Counted from the stretch's first letter, positions 26,778-35,436 are shown. The stretch is 64,000 nucleotides of DNA from UBA2334 sp049653005 (GCA_049653005.1 JBASFL010000076.1:11130-75129); one strand, 5' to 3'. Made by a program: numbers and translations. The notes: generated from the letters alone by a model not told the origin.

Positions 26778-27188
26778 TCAGGCGGAGGCAGGGGGCGCGC
26801 GCGATTGCGCGGCAGCCCACACAAACAGTGGGCGGGGGGCGTGCAGGAAGGCGGGTGGGGTATCAGGCCCAAACACCAAAGGGGCGAACAGTGGTTGGGC
26901 CACGGCTGAAAGACCCACCATCGGGCTGTGAGTGGCACACCAACCGCAAGGGTCCAAAGAGGGTTTGGAGCCCAGTGGGGTGTGGGCCCCAGAAGCCACG
27001 TCGTCAGCTGCTTGGGCAGCGTCTTTCACCCAGGCCATGCCACTGACGGTGCACACCTCGACCCAACCCTGGCCGTCAGCCGGGGCGCGCACCACGGCGT
27101 GTGACAACACCGGCAGCAAGCTGCCCAACAGCAGCGCCAAGGCGGCAAGCCAGGCGGTCAGTTGGCGGTGGGCACGGCGGGTGAACAT
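26778..27188 (-). CDS. DUF2946 family protein, copy D
   Basis: A 136-residue protein with an N-terminal helix (LAALALLLGSLLPVLS) and the DUF2946 pattern VEVCTVSGMAWV and later DPCGWCATHSP with a CxxC. It is the first gene of the copper unit, with an 11-base-arm palindrome centred about 21 bases before its ATG. Members of the family are often listed as hypothetical copper-associated proteins. Function unknown; the two CxxC-bearing copies (C and D) differ from the two CAW copies (A and B) that flank the receptor-CobN operon. Confidence 0.75.
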   Translation of the reverse strand: MFTRRAHRQLTAWLAALALLLGSLLPVLSHAVVRAPADGQGWVEVCTVSGMAWVKDAAQAADDVASGAHTPLGSKPSLDPCGWCATHSPMVGLSAVAQPLFAPLVFGPDTPPAFLHAPRPLFVWAAAQSRAPPASA

Positions 27189-27197
27189 GGGTCGCGA

Positions 27198-27221
27198 GTC
27201 TATCAGCCCTGGCTGATAGAC
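27198..27221. promoter_or_regulatory. Perfect 24-base palindrome, candidate operator
   Basis: GTCTATCAGCC, two bases, GGCTGATAGAC: two perfect 11-base arms around a CT spacer, nine bases upstream of the ATG of the first gene in the copper unit and about 125 bases upstream of the divergent GGDEF-EAL gene. Its symmetry and place suggest a binding site for a dimeric regulator or an mRNA hairpin at the start of the transcript. The palindrome is directly visible; the function is inferred. Confidence 0.5.
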
Positions 27222-27345
27222 CACGACCGAGCACGCCAGCCCCCCCAGCTTGCACACAAAAGAAACGCCACGCTCGGGGGCGGCGGTATACAGTCAAAGT
27301 CCTTTCATGCTGCGTGGTTATGCGGGCCGAAAAGGCACAAAACAC

Positions 27346-29997
27346 ATGAACACAGCCCCCACCCCCGAACCCTGCCCCGAGCGACAGCAGCAGATACAAG
27401 ACCTGCTGCTGTCTCTGGCCACCGCGTTCATCGACCCCGACCTGGCCCAACTGGACACCGCGCTGCAACAGGCCTTGTCCGACATGGCCCAGCTTGTCAG
27501 CGCCGACCGCGCCTACCTGCTGTCTTACGACCTGGATACCCAAACCGGCACCCACACCCACGAATGGTGCGCGCCGGGGGTGGCGCCCCACATCCAGCTT
27601 TTTCAGGGGGTGCCCCTGGCCGATTACGCCGACTGGGTGGGGCCCCACCTGCGTGGTGAAGCCATTTGTGTGGACGACGTGTCCGCCCTGCCCCCCGGCG
27701 GCCTGAAGGCGTTGCTGCAAGCCCTTCACCTGAAGGGCACGCTGGCCCTGCCCCTGATGGATGGCCCCACCTGCCTGGGCTGCGTGGGGTTTGACGCCGC
27801 GCGGGCCGCGGTGCCCTACCTGCGAGAACACGTGCAACTGCTGGCCTTGTTCGCCCGCTTGCTGGTGAATGTGCGGCGCAAGCAGCGGGCCGCGCACGCC
27901 CTTCAAGCCCAACGCGACACGCTGCAACTCATCCTGGACCATGCGCCCATCGGCATCTGGCTGCAAAACGGCCAGGGCAAAGTGGCCTTTGCCAACCGCG
28001 CGTTTTGCCAGGCCATTGGGGTGTCGGAAGACCGGTTCAAGGCGGTGGACCACTACGCCCAGCTGATCCCGCCCGACTTCAGGGCCCAATGCCTGGCCTC
28101 GGACGGCAAAGCCCTGGCCAGCCCGGGCACCAGCGAAACCCACCAGCGGCTGCCGTTTGCCGACGGGCGCGTGCACGACCTGCGCGTCATCAAAGCCGTC
28201 AAGCGCGACGCACAGGGCCACCCCGAATGCCTGGTGGGCCTGAGCGTGGACATCACCGACGACCTGGCCAAACAACACGCCCTGGGCGAAAGTGAAGAAC
28301 GCCTGCGCATGGCACTGGCCGCCGCCAAACAGGCCTGGTTTGAAGTGGACGTGGCCACCGGCCATGTCACGCTCAGCCCCGAATACCCGGAACTGATCGG
28401 GCACGACCTGTCGGCCCAGGTGTCCAACATGGCGACCTGGAAGGACCACGTACACCCCGACGACCGCGAACACGCCGTGGCGATGTTCCAGCGGGTGGTG
28501 CGCGAGGGCGGCCCCTTGTCGGTGGACTACCGCCGCCAAACCGCCACCGGGGGCTGGAAATGGCTGCGTTCGGTGGGCAAAGTCAGCGGGCGAGACGCGC
28601 AAGGCAACCCGCTGCGGGTGGTGGGCATACACACCGACATCCACGAGCTGAAAACCCACGAAATCCAGCTGGAGCGCATGGCCCACTTCGATGCGCTGAC
28701 GGGGCTGCCCAACCGCGTGCTGCTGGCCGACCGGCTGCACCAGGCCATGGTGCAGGCGCAGCGCCACGACCGCACGCTGGCCGTGCTCTACCTGGACCTG
28801 GACGGGTTCAAACGCGTGAACGACACCCACGGCCACGACACGGGCGACCAGCTGCTCAAGGCCTTGTCGCTGCGTCTGGGGGCCGCCCTGCGCGAAGGCG
28901 ACACCATGGCCCGCCTGGGTGGCGACGAATTTGTGGCCGTGTTGCAAGACGTGCCCGACCTCGCCGCGTGCCGCCCCGTGCTGGAGCGCCTGCTGGCCGC
29001 TGCGCGCCAGCCCCTGGCGCTGGGCGACACGCCCGTGACCATCTCGGCCAGCCTGGGCATGACGTTTTTCCCGCAAAGCGAAGACGTGGACGGCGACCAG
29101 CTGCTGCGCCAGGCCGACCAGGCCATGTACCAGGCCAAACTGCTGGGCAAAAACCGCTTTGCGGTGTTTGACACCGCGCAGGCACGCGAAGCCCAGGGGC
29201 GGCAACAAACCCTGAACCGGTTGCGCGAGGCGCTGGCACACGGCGAGTTTGTGCTGCATTTCCAGCCCCAGGTGAACATGCGCACGGGTGAGGTGGTGGG
29301 CGCAGAAGCGCTCATCCGCTGGCAACACCCCACCCAAGGCCTGCTGGGCCCGGGCACGTTTTTGCCCGCCCTTGCGGGCCATGCCCTGGCCATTGAGGTG
29401 GGGGAGTGGGTGCTGGCCACCGCGCTGCGCACCCTGCTGGACTGGCGCGCCGCCGGGCTGGAGTTGCCGGTCAGCGTCAACGTGGACGCGCAGCAACTGC
29501 AACACCCCGACTTTGTGCCCACCCTGCAAGCCTTGCTGCAAGCCCACCCCGGCGTGCGCCCCGGCGACCTGGAGCTGGAAGTGGTGGAGTCCAGCGCCTT
29601 GGACGACGTGGAGCAAGCCGGCCAGACCATGGCGCGGTGTGCCGCGTTGGGTGTGGGTTTTGCGCTGGACGACTTTGGCACGGGCTATGCCTCGCTCACG
29701 TACCTGCGCCGTTTGCCCGCCGGGCTGCTGAAAATCGACCAGAGTTTTGTGCGTGACATGCTGGACGACCCCGACGACCTGGCGCTGATGAAAGGCGTGA
29801 TCGGGCTGGCCAATGCCTTCCGGCGGCAGGTCATTGCCGAAGGGGTGGAAACCGCCGAGCAAGCCACCGTGCTGCTGGCCATGGGGTGTGACTGGGGCCA
29901 GGGCTTTGGCATTGCCCGGCCCATGCCGGGTGCCGATCTGCCCGCCTGGGTGGCCGGCTGGCAGCCACCGGCCGATTGGCAGCGCCACACCGCGTGA
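27346..29997 (+). CDS. GAF-PAS-PAS-GGDEF-EAL cyclic di-GMP regulator
   Basis: An 883-residue cytoplasmic protein without membrane helices. Order: GAF domain (about 25-170), PAS domain (about 185-300), PAS/PAC (about 310-435), GGDEF (about 440-600) with the intact LGGDEFV near 525, and EAL (about 615-870) with AEALIRWQHP near 652 and DDFGTGYASLTYL. Both catalytic sites look intact, so it could make or break cyclic di-GMP; which dominates is unknown. The ATG at 27346 is chosen, with an A/G-rich AAAAGG upstream; an ATG at 27307 is in frame. It is divergent from the copper unit and shares its promoter region with the palindrome. Confidence 0.92.
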   Translation: MNTAPTPEPCPERQQQIQDLLLSLATAFIDPDLAQLDTALQQALSDMAQLVSADRAYLLSYDLDTQTGTHTHEWCAPGVAPHIQLFQGVPLADYADWVGPHLRGEAICVDDVSALPPGGLKALLQALHLKGTLALPLMDGPTCLGCVGFDAARAAVPYLREHVQLLALFARLLVNVRRKQRAAHALQAQRDTLQLILDHAPIGIWLQNGQGKVAFANRAFCQAIGVSEDRFKAVDHYAQLIPPDFRAQCLASDGKALASPGTSETHQRLPFADGRVHDLRVIKAVKRDAQGHPECLVGLSVDITDDLAKQHALGESEERLRMALAAAKQAWFEVDVATGHVTLSPEYPELIGHDLSAQVSNMATWKDHVHPDDREHAVAMFQRVVREGGPLSVDYRRQTATGGWKWLRSVGKVSGRDAQGNPLRVVGIHTDIHELKTHEIQLERMAHFDALTGLPNRVLLADRLHQAMVQAQRHDRTLAVLYLDLDGFKRVNDTHGHDTGDQLLKALSLRLGAALREGDTMARLGGDEFVAVLQDVPDLAACRPVLERLLAAARQPLALGDTPVTISASLGMTFFPQSEDVDGDQLLRQADQAMYQAKLLGKNRFAVFDTAQAREAQGRQQTLNRLREALAHGEFVLHFQPQVNMRTGEVVGAEALIRWQHPTQGLLGPGTFLPALAGHALAIEVGEWVLATALRTLLDWRAAGLELPVSVNVDAQQLQHPDFVPTLQALLQAHPGVRPGDLELEVVESSALDDVEQAGQTMARCAALGVGFALDDFGTGYASLTYLRRLPAGLLKIDQSFVRDMLDDPDDLALMKGVIGLANAFRRQVIAEGVETAEQATVLLAMGCDWGQGFGIARPMPGADLPAWVAGWQPPADWQRHTA

Positions 29998-30002
29998 ACC
30001 CA

Positions 30003-30022
30003 GGGGCCGGGGAACCGGCCCC
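30003..30022. terminator. GC-rich hairpin between convergent genes
   Basis: GGGGCCGG, loop GGAA, CCGGCCCC: a perfect 8-base stem just after the GGDEF-EAL stop and 4 bases before the aroK stop on the other strand. There is no T run on either side, so it is a weak candidate for a standard intrinsic terminator, but it sits where a bidirectional terminator is expected. Confidence 0.5.
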
Positions 30023-30025
30023 GTG

Positions 30026-30595
30026 TCAAACGGCTGGGCGGCTGAGCTCTTGCTGTTCCAGCTGCATGGCCACGTGGCCCACCACCGACGACACCGACGG
30101 CCGCCCGGTTTCAACGATGTGGTGTGCCGCCTCGCGGTACAGCGGGTCGCGCACGCGGTGCAGCTCTTTCAGGCGGCCCAAGGGGTCGTCCACCTGCAAC
30201 AACGGCCGGGTTTTGTCGTGGCGCAGGCGGCGAAAAATGTCGTCGGGGTTGGACTTCAGGTACACCACCCAGCCGTGTTCGCGCAGCACCTGGCGGTTGC
30301 TGGCGCGCAGCGGCGTGCCACCGCCGGTGGACAACACGATGCCGGGCAACCGGGCCAGTTCGGCAATGGTGGCCTCTTCGCGGTCGCGGAAGGCCTGTTC
30401 ACCGGCCTGCTCGAAATACTCGCGGATGGAGCAGCCCAGGTTTTTTTCCAACACATGGTCGGAGTCGTAAAAGTCACGGCCCAGGCGGCGGGCCAGGTGG
30501 CGGCCCACGGTGGACTTGCCCGAACCGGGCAACCCCACCAGAAACACCGAAGTGGGCACCCCCAGGGGGGACACGGGCGCAGCAAACGTGTTCAA
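30026..30595 (-). CDS. aroK: Shikimate kinase
   Basis: About 189 residues; phosphorylates shikimate in aromatic amino-acid synthesis. The P loop GLPGSGKSTVG, the substrate region with DSDHVLEKNLGCSI and TGGGTPLR, and the lid RLRHDKTRPLLQ are all present. The frame runs far upstream through plsC, so the start must be internal: the TTG at 30595 overlaps the plsC stop as TTGA and is preferred, and a GTG at 30574 is possible. aroK at the end of a pyr-plsC operon is unusual compared with its common aroB neighbour, but the gene looks intact. Confidence 0.88.
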   Translation of the reverse strand: MNTFAAPVSPLGVPTSVFLVGLPGSGKSTVGRHLARRLGRDFYDSDHVLEKNLGCSIREYFEQAGEQAFRDREEATIAELARLPGIVLSTGGGTPLRASNRQVLREHGWVVYLKSNPDDIFRRLRHDKTRPLLQVDDPLGRLKELHRVRDPLYREAAHHIVETGRPSVSSVVGHVAMQLEQQELSRPAV

Positions 30596-31404
30596 ACGGC
30601 CCTCCGGGCGGCGGCGGGCGCGGGGGCCCGTGGGGTAATTGTGTGGGGAGAGGTCACCAACGTTTGGGCCATCACGCCGATGCCCGTGCGCAAATCTTGC
30701 GCCCAGGCGCGGCGGTCGCGGCCCTGCGACAGCTCGGGCTCGGCCCACTGCACGCTGGCCACCAGGGGTGGGCTGCTGAAGGTGCGCCACAGCGAGGCCA
30801 GCAGCGTGGTGTCGCCAATGTAGGTGGGCGCATCGCTGCGCTGGCCGGTGGCGGCGTCCAGGTAAGCCAGGGCCACGGCCTGCACCGGGGCTGGGGCGGC
30901 AATGGGGGCTTGCAACACGTTGGCATGGAAGGGCAGCAGTTCGCGCCCGTCGCCGGTGGTGCCTTCGGGGAACACGGCCAACACGTCGCCCTCGCGCAGG
31001 GCTTCCACCATGTGGTGCACCACCCGCATGGCGTCGCGGCGGCTGGTCCGTTCGATGTAGAGCGTGCCCGCCCCGGTGATGAGGGTGCCCAGCAAGGGCC
31101 AGTGCTTCACATCGGCCTTGGACACGAAACGGGCCGGGCGCACGGCGTTCAGCACCAAGATGTCGAGCCACGAAATGTGGTTGGCCACCACCAGCAGGGG
31201 GCCGTTGGCCGGGGGCACGCCGCCCGTGCGCAGCGACACGCCCATGGTCTGCAACATCTGCAACGACCAGGCCTGCACCTGCCGCTGGCGTTCGCCGGGG
31301 GTCAGGCGGTGGAACGTGCGGTGGATGGTCCACAGCCCGCGCAGCACATGGCCCAGCGCGCGCACCACGCGCACGGCGGCCAGCAGGTGTCGGGTGAGGC
31401 CCAT
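30592..31404 (-). CDS. 1-acyl-sn-glycerol-3-phosphate acyltransferase (PlsC family)
   Basis: A 270-residue membrane-bound acyltransferase that adds the second acyl chain in phosphatidic acid synthesis or acylates a related lysolipid. It shows the HX4D motif NHISWLD, the GTLYIERTSRRDA block and the FPEGTTGDG block. The start is an ATG at 31404, 32 bases after the pyrC' stop; the open frame itself extends through pyrC'. It overlaps aroK by four bases. The last residues are Pro/Ala/Arg rich (PRAPAPAAARRAV). Which lysolipid is its substrate cannot be told. Confidence 0.88.
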   Translation of the reverse strand: MGLTRHLLAAVRVVRALGHVLRGLWTIHRTFHRLTPGERQRQVQAWSLQMLQTMGVSLRTGGVPPANGPLLVVANHISWLDILVLNAVRPARFVSKADVKHWPLLGTLITGAGTLYIERTSRRDAMRVVHHMVEALREGDVLAVFPEGTTGDGRELLPFHANVLQAPIAAPAPVQAVALAYLDAATGQRSDAPTYIGDTTLLASLWRTFSSPPLVASVQWAEPELSQGRDRRAWAQDLRTGIGVMAQTLVTSPHTITPRAPAPAAARRAV

Positions 31405-31435
31405 GGGTTGATCCGCTTCGGTGTCGGGTTCGGGG

Positions 31436-32752
31436 TCAGCGGGCGGCGGCGGCTTCAAAGGCCACTTGCCCACCCACCACGGTGGCACGCACCACGGCGG
31501 GCATTTCCTGGCCCATGAACGGGCTGTGTTTGCCCTGGCTGCGCAGGCTGGCAGCCTGCGGCGTCCACCAGGCGTCTGCGTCGAACACGCACAGGTCGGC
31601 CACGCCGCCTTCCACCAGGCGGCCTGCGCTGGCCGACAGCGTGCCCAGGCCTTGGCCCAGCACACGGGCGGGGCCGGTGGTGAGGGTGGCCAGGGTGCGC
31701 AGCCAGTCCACACCATCGGCTTGCGCCCAGCGGGTGGCCAACGACAGCAGCAGCTCCACGGCGGTGGCACCCACCTCGGCCTCGGCAAAGGGCAGCACTT
31801 TGGCGTCTTCGTCCACGGGGGTGTGGTCGGACACCAGGGCGTCGATGGTGCCGTCGGCCAGCGCGGCGCGCAGGGCATCGCGGTCGCGCTGCTGGCGCAG
31901 CGGGGGCGACAGGCGGGTGCGGCTGTCGAAGTAACCCAGGTCCACGTCGATCAGGTGCAGGTTGTGCACGCTCACGTCACAGGTCACGGGCAGGCCTTCG
32001 GCCTTGGCCTGGCGCACCAGCTCAATGCCCGCCGCGCTGCTGATACGGCACAGGTGCACGCGGGCGCGGGTGCTGCGCACCAGCTCGAAAATGGTGTGCA
32101 GCGCAATCAGCTCGGCGGCCACCGGGATGCCGGCCAGGCCCATGCGGGTGGCCAGCGCACCGCTGGCGGCCACGCCTTTGCCCAGCCACGCGTCTTGCGG
32201 GCGCAGCCAGGTGGTGTAGCCAAAGGTGCCCGCGTATTGCAGGGCGCGTTGCAGCACCTGGGTGTTGACGACGGGCACCTCGGCCTGGCCGAAGGCGATG
32301 CAACCGGCCTCGGTCAGCTCGACCATTTCGGTCAGCACTTCGCCCTTCAGCCCACGGGTGAGGGCCCCCAGCGGGAACACGCGGGCCTGGTGCAGTTTTT
32401 CGGCGCGGTGTTTCAGCATGTCCACCAGACCGGGTTCATCGAGCACGGGGTCGGTGTCGGGCGGGCACACCAGGCTGGTGACGCCACCGGCCACGGCGGC
32501 GGCCATTTCGCTCTCCAGCATGCCGGCGTGTTCCTGGCCGGGTTCGCGCAGGCGCACCGACAGGTCGATGAAACCGGGCGACACGGTGCAACCCGTGGCG
32601 TCGATGGTGCGGCTGGGTGTGAAGCCGCTGCCCTCGGCCCCCAGGCCGGGTTTGATGGCGATGATGCGCCCGGCGGCCACGGCCACGTCGGCCAGTTGGT
32701 CCAGGCCCGATGCGGGGTCCACCACCCGCCCACCGCTGATGAGAATCTTCAT
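31436..32752 (-). CDS. pyrC': Dihydroorotase-like protein PyrC', probably non-catalytic
   Basis: A 438-residue member of the dihydroorotase family, but the first zinc motif reads FIDLSVRLREPG (about 61-72) where active enzymes have DxHVHLREPG, so both histidines are replaced (Ser65, Arg67). The later motif is SDHTPV rather than the usual TDHAPH. In Pseudomonas an inactive PyrC' of this kind forms the core of the aspartate carbamoyltransferase dodecamer, and here the gene follows pyrB after a repeat-containing gap. An active dihydroorotase should be encoded elsewhere in the genome. Annotation as a working pyrC would be wrong by these residues. Confidence 0.88.
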   Translation of the reverse strand: MKILISGGRVVDPASGLDQLADVAVAAGRIIAIKPGLGAEGSGFTPSRTIDATGCTVSPGFIDLSVRLREPGQEHAGMLESEMAAAVAGGVTSLVCPPDTDPVLDEPGLVDMLKHRAEKLHQARVFPLGALTRGLKGEVLTEMVELTEAGCIAFGQAEVPVVNTQVLQRALQYAGTFGYTTWLRPQDAWLGKGVAASGALATRMGLAGIPVAAELIALHTIFELVRSTRARVHLCRISSAAGIELVRQAKAEGLPVTCDVSVHNLHLIDVDLGYFDSRTRLSPPLRQQRDRDALRAALADGTIDALVSDHTPVDEDAKVLPFAEAEVGATAVELLLSLATRWAQADGVDWLRTLATLTTGPARVLGQGLGTLSASAGRLVEGGVADLCVFDADAWWTPQAASLRSQGKHSPFMGQEMPAVVRATVVGGQVAFEAAAAR

Positions 32753-32785
32753 GGCTGTTCCTGACGAATGTGCGTGAATGTGTGC

Positions 32786-32848
32786 ATGAATTTTTAAAGC
32801 TTTTTTGGCACCCAGCGCTTGATGGGCGTGTGTTTTCAGCTATTGGAA
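32786..32848 (+). repeat. Dispersed intergenic repeat, copy 4
   Basis: Reads TGAATTTTTAAAGC, TTTTTTGGCACCCAGCGCTTG, then GTTTTCAGCTATTGG. It fills the gap between pyrB and pyrC' on the minus strand, so it is transcribed within the operon and overlaps the last codons of pyrB. Confidence 0.75.
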
Positions 32849-33801
32849 TGTCCGGCCACAATGCCCATCACGGCCATACGCACGGCGATGCCGAAGGTCA
32901 CCTGGTTCAGCACCACGCTCTGCGCGCCGTCCACCACCGCAGAGTCGATTTCCACGCCCCGGTTCACCGGGCCGGGGTGCATGACGATGGCGTCGGGCTT
33001 GGCCCATTGCAGGCGCTCGGTGGTCAGGCCGAAGCTCTTGGCAAATTCCTGGCTTGACGGCAGCAATGCGCCGCTCATGCGCTCGTTTTGCAGGCGCAGG
33101 GTCATGACCACGTCGGCCCCGCTGATGCCTTCTTTCAGGTCGTTGCACACACGCACGCCCATGGCGGCCATGTCGGCGGGCACCAGGGTGCGGGGGCCCA
33201 CCACGCGCACCTCGGCACAGCCCAGGGTGGTGAGGGCGTGGATGTTGGAGCGCGCCACGCGCGAGTGCAACACGTCGCCCACGATGGCCACCGTCAGGTT
33301 GGCAAAACCGCCCTTGAAGTGGCGGATGGTGAAGGCGTCCAGCAGGCCCTGCGTGGGGTGGGCGTGGCGGCCGTCACCGGCGTTCACCACGTGCACGTGC
33401 GGGGCCACGTGCTGGGCAATCAGGTAGGGCGCACCCGACTCACTGTGGCGCACCACAAAAATGTCGGCGGCCATGGCCGACAGGTTGGCAATGGTGTCGA
33501 GCAGGCTTTCGCCTTTCGAGGCCGAGCTGCGCGCAATGTCGAGGTTGATGACATCGGCGCTCAGGCGCGTGGCCGCAATCTCGAAGGTGGTGCGGGTGCG
33601 GGTGCTGTTTTCAAAAAACAGGTTGAACACGCTTTTGCCGCGCAGCAGGGGCACCTTTTTCACCTCGCGGTCGCTGACCGACACGAAGTTGGCCGCCGTG
33701 TCCAGGATGTGGGTCAGTATGTCTTTGGACAGCCCTTCGGTGCTGAGCAGGTGGACCAGCTCGCCGTGCTTGTTCAGTTGGGGGTTGCGGTGGATCTTCA
33801 T
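32836..33801 (-). CDS. pyrB: Aspartate carbamoyltransferase catalytic subunit
   Basis: A 321-residue enzyme that joins carbamoyl phosphate and aspartate in the second step of pyrimidine synthesis. The carbamoyl-phosphate motif FFENSTRTRTTF lies at about 63-73, and the aspartate-side motifs include HPTQGLLDA and MHPGPVNRGVEI. It has the N-terminal extension (NKHGELVHLLSTEGLSKD) typical of the class that assembles with PyrC' rather than with PyrI. No pyrI is present. Downstream of pyrR, from which it is separated by 31 bases. Confidence 0.95.
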   Translation of the reverse strand: MKIHRNPQLNKHGELVHLLSTEGLSKDILTHILDTAANFVSVSDREVKKVPLLRGKSVFNLFFENSTRTRTTFEIAATRLSADVINLDIARSSASKGESLLDTIANLSAMAADIFVVRHSESGAPYLIAQHVAPHVHVVNAGDGRHAHPTQGLLDAFTIRHFKGGFANLTVAIVGDVLHSRVARSNIHALTTLGCAEVRVVGPRTLVPADMAAMGVRVCNDLKEGISGADVVMTLRLQNERMSGALLPSSQEFAKSFGLTTERLQWAKPDAIVMHPGPVNRGVEIDSAVVDGAQSVVLNQVTFGIAVRMAVMGIVAGHSNS

Positions 33802-33832
33802 GGCGTGTGCGGTTCGGGGGGAACGTGGGGGT

Positions 33833-34351
33833 TCAAGCGGCGCGGGTGTCGGGGCTGACCACGAAACTCAGGGTGCCATCGTCGGCGCGGGCCAGGTCGA
33901 GCTTCTGGCTGGCGGGCAGGCTCACGCGGGCGGCAGCCAGCGCGGCCTCCAGCGGCAGTTCGCGCCCGCCCCGGTCCACCAGCACCACCAGCGTGACGCT
34001 GGCGGGGCGGCCGTAGTCGAACAGCTCGTTCAGCACGGCGCGGATGGTGCGGCCGGTGTGCAACACGTCGTCCACCAGCAACACGTGGGCCCCGTTCACG
34101 TCGAACGGCAGCGCGGTTTGCGCCGTGGCGGCCATGCCACGGCGGGCAAAGTCGTCGCGGTGCATGGCCGAGGAAATGACCCCCGCCTTGCCCGCCAGCC
34201 CCAGGTCGGCCTGCAGCCGCTCGGCCAGCCAGGCCCCGCCCGAGGTGATGCCCACCAGCTGGCGCGGCTGGTGTTCCAGCAGCGTCATTTGCCGCACGCC
34301 GCGCAGCAGGGTTTGGTACAGCGCCTCAGCGTCAAGGTGAAGGGTGCTCAC
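33833..34351 (-). CDS. pyrR: PyrR-family uracil phosphoribosyltransferase / attenuator
   Basis: A 172-residue type I phosphoribosyltransferase fold with the PRPP motif VLLVDDVLHTGRTI and VGITSGGAWLAE near the N terminus. In Gram-positives PyrR binds pyr mRNA; in proteobacteria with this gene order its regulatory role is less clear, and it may only salvage uracil. The start is GTG at 34351, overlapping the ruvX stop as GTGA. I see no clear PyrR-type anti-terminator upstream of pyrB in the 31-base gap. Confidence 0.88.
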   Translation of the reverse strand: MSTLHLDAEALYQTLLRGVRQMTLLEHQPRQLVGITSGGAWLAERLQADLGLAGKAGVISSAMHRDDFARRGMAATAQTALPFDVNGAHVLLVDDVLHTGRTIRAVLNELFDYGRPASVTLVVLVDRGGRELPLEAALAAARVSLPASQKLDLARADDGTLSFVVSPDTRAA

Positions 34352-34794
34352 GGCAGGCTCCTCAAAAACTGTTCAAGAATGATGCAGGCCGATGCGGCAT
34401 CGGCATCGGCGGCGCCCAGCGAGTGGGCCTCGGTGGTGCTGTAGCGCTCGTCCACCTCGTACACCGTCAGTTTGGTGCGTTCGCGCAATTGGTTGGCGAA
34501 CTTTCGGGCGCGTTTGGTGTTTTCGTGCGCGGCGCCATCGGGGTGGAAGGGCACGCCCACCACCAGGGCATCGGGCTGCCACTCTTTCACGCGCTTGACC
34601 ACTTCCAGCAACTGGGCCTCGCCACTGGCTTTGACGGTGGCCAGCGGGCTGGCGCTTTGGGTGATGCGGTTGCCCGACGCCATGCCCGTGCGTTTGGTGC
34701 CGAAATCCAGCGCCAGAAACAACTGCTGGCTGGCCGGCACGCTGACCGGACCGGCCAGGTTGGCACCGGGTTGGGGCTTGGCAGCGGTGCTCAC
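34348..34794 (-). CDS. ruvX: RuvX/YqgF Holliday-junction resolvase-like nuclease
   Basis: A 148-residue RNase H-fold protein with LALDFGTKRTGMASG (first catalytic Asp), VGVPFHPDG and VDERYST. Members are linked to 16S rRNA 5' end maturation and were earlier called Holliday-junction resolvases. An extra 25 N-terminal residues, Pro/Ala rich, precede the domain. The start is GTG at 34794, overlapping the yqgE stop as GTGA. Size is normal for the family. Confidence 0.92.
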   Translation of the reverse strand: MSTAAKPQPGANLAGPVSVPASQQLFLALDFGTKRTGMASGNRITQSASPLATVKASGEAQLLEVVKRVKEWQPDALVVGVPFHPDGAAHENTKRARKFANQLRERTKLTVYEVDERYSTTEAHSLGAADADAASACIILEQFLRSLP

Positions 34795-35378
34795 GCGTGG
34801 CCCGCCTCAGGCGAAATCATCCAGGCTTGCAGGCCCAGCAGGCCCAGGGCCTCGTCGTAACGGCGCTCCACCGGCACGTCAAAAATGAGTTCGGGTTTGG
34901 CTTCCACCGTGAGCCAGCTGTTTTCGGTGATTTCCGATTCCAGCTGCCCCTGCCCCCAGCTGGCATAGCCGAGCGACACAAACACCCGGCGCGGCCCGGC
35001 ACCGGACGACATGGCTTCCAGCACGTCGCGCGAGGTGGTCATTTCCAGCCCGCCGGGAATGGTCAGGGTGGAGGCGTAAATGGATTCTTCGGCCGTGCCC
35101 ACCGGGTCATGCAGCACAAAACCGCGCTCGGTTTGCACCGGACCGCCCTGAAACACGGGTTGCTCGGCCACGTCAGGCCGGGCCAGCGGCAATTCCACCT
35201 TGTTGAACAAATCGCTCACGAGAATGTCGGACGGTTTGTTGATGACCAGGCCCAGCGCGCCGCGTTCGCTGTGTTCGCACATGTAGACCACGCTGCGGCC
35301 AAAAACCTCGTCCTGCATGCTGGGCATGGCAATCAGGAAATGGTTGGTGAGGTTGATGCGGGCAGAATCGTCAGACAT
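34791..35378 (-). CDS. yqgE: YqgE/AlgH family protein
   Basis: A 195-residue cytoplasmic protein of the UPF0301 family. It begins with INLTNHFLIAMPSMQDEVFG and has GALGLVINKPSDI and FQGGPVQTERGFVLHD, the family's signature stretches. Named AlgH in Pseudomonas for an alginate effect, but its biochemical role is not established. It is the first gene of the seven-gene minus-strand unit yqgE-ruvX-pyrR-pyrB-pyrC'-plsC-aroK, so the promoter should lie in the 58 bases shared with the divergent photolyase gene. Confidence 0.93.
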   Translation of the reverse strand: MSDDSARINLTNHFLIAMPSMQDEVFGRSVVYMCEHSERGALGLVINKPSDILVSDLFNKVELPLARPDVAEQPVFQGGPVQTERGFVLHDPVGTAEESIYASTLTIPGGLEMTTSRDVLEAMSSGAGPRRVFVSLGYASWGQGQLESEITENSWLTVEAKPELIFDVPVERRYDEALGLLGLQAWMISPEAGHA

Positions 35379-35436
35379 GCCCTGATTTTAGGCGACCCCC
35401 CTGCAAGCCATTGGCCACGCCACGGCCCCACCCACC

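Noticed and set aside
27076..30114. A 1012-codon open frame on the minus strand opposite the GGDEF-EAL gene
   Set aside because: It mirrors codon positions of a clearly real multidomain gene, has shadow composition (His, Gln, Gly rich) and no domains; open only because of high GC.
31436..32752. Reading the dihydroorotase-like gene as a pseudogene because zinc ligands are missing
   Set aside because: The frame is intact, full length and in its usual operon place; an inactive PyrC' is a known functional form.
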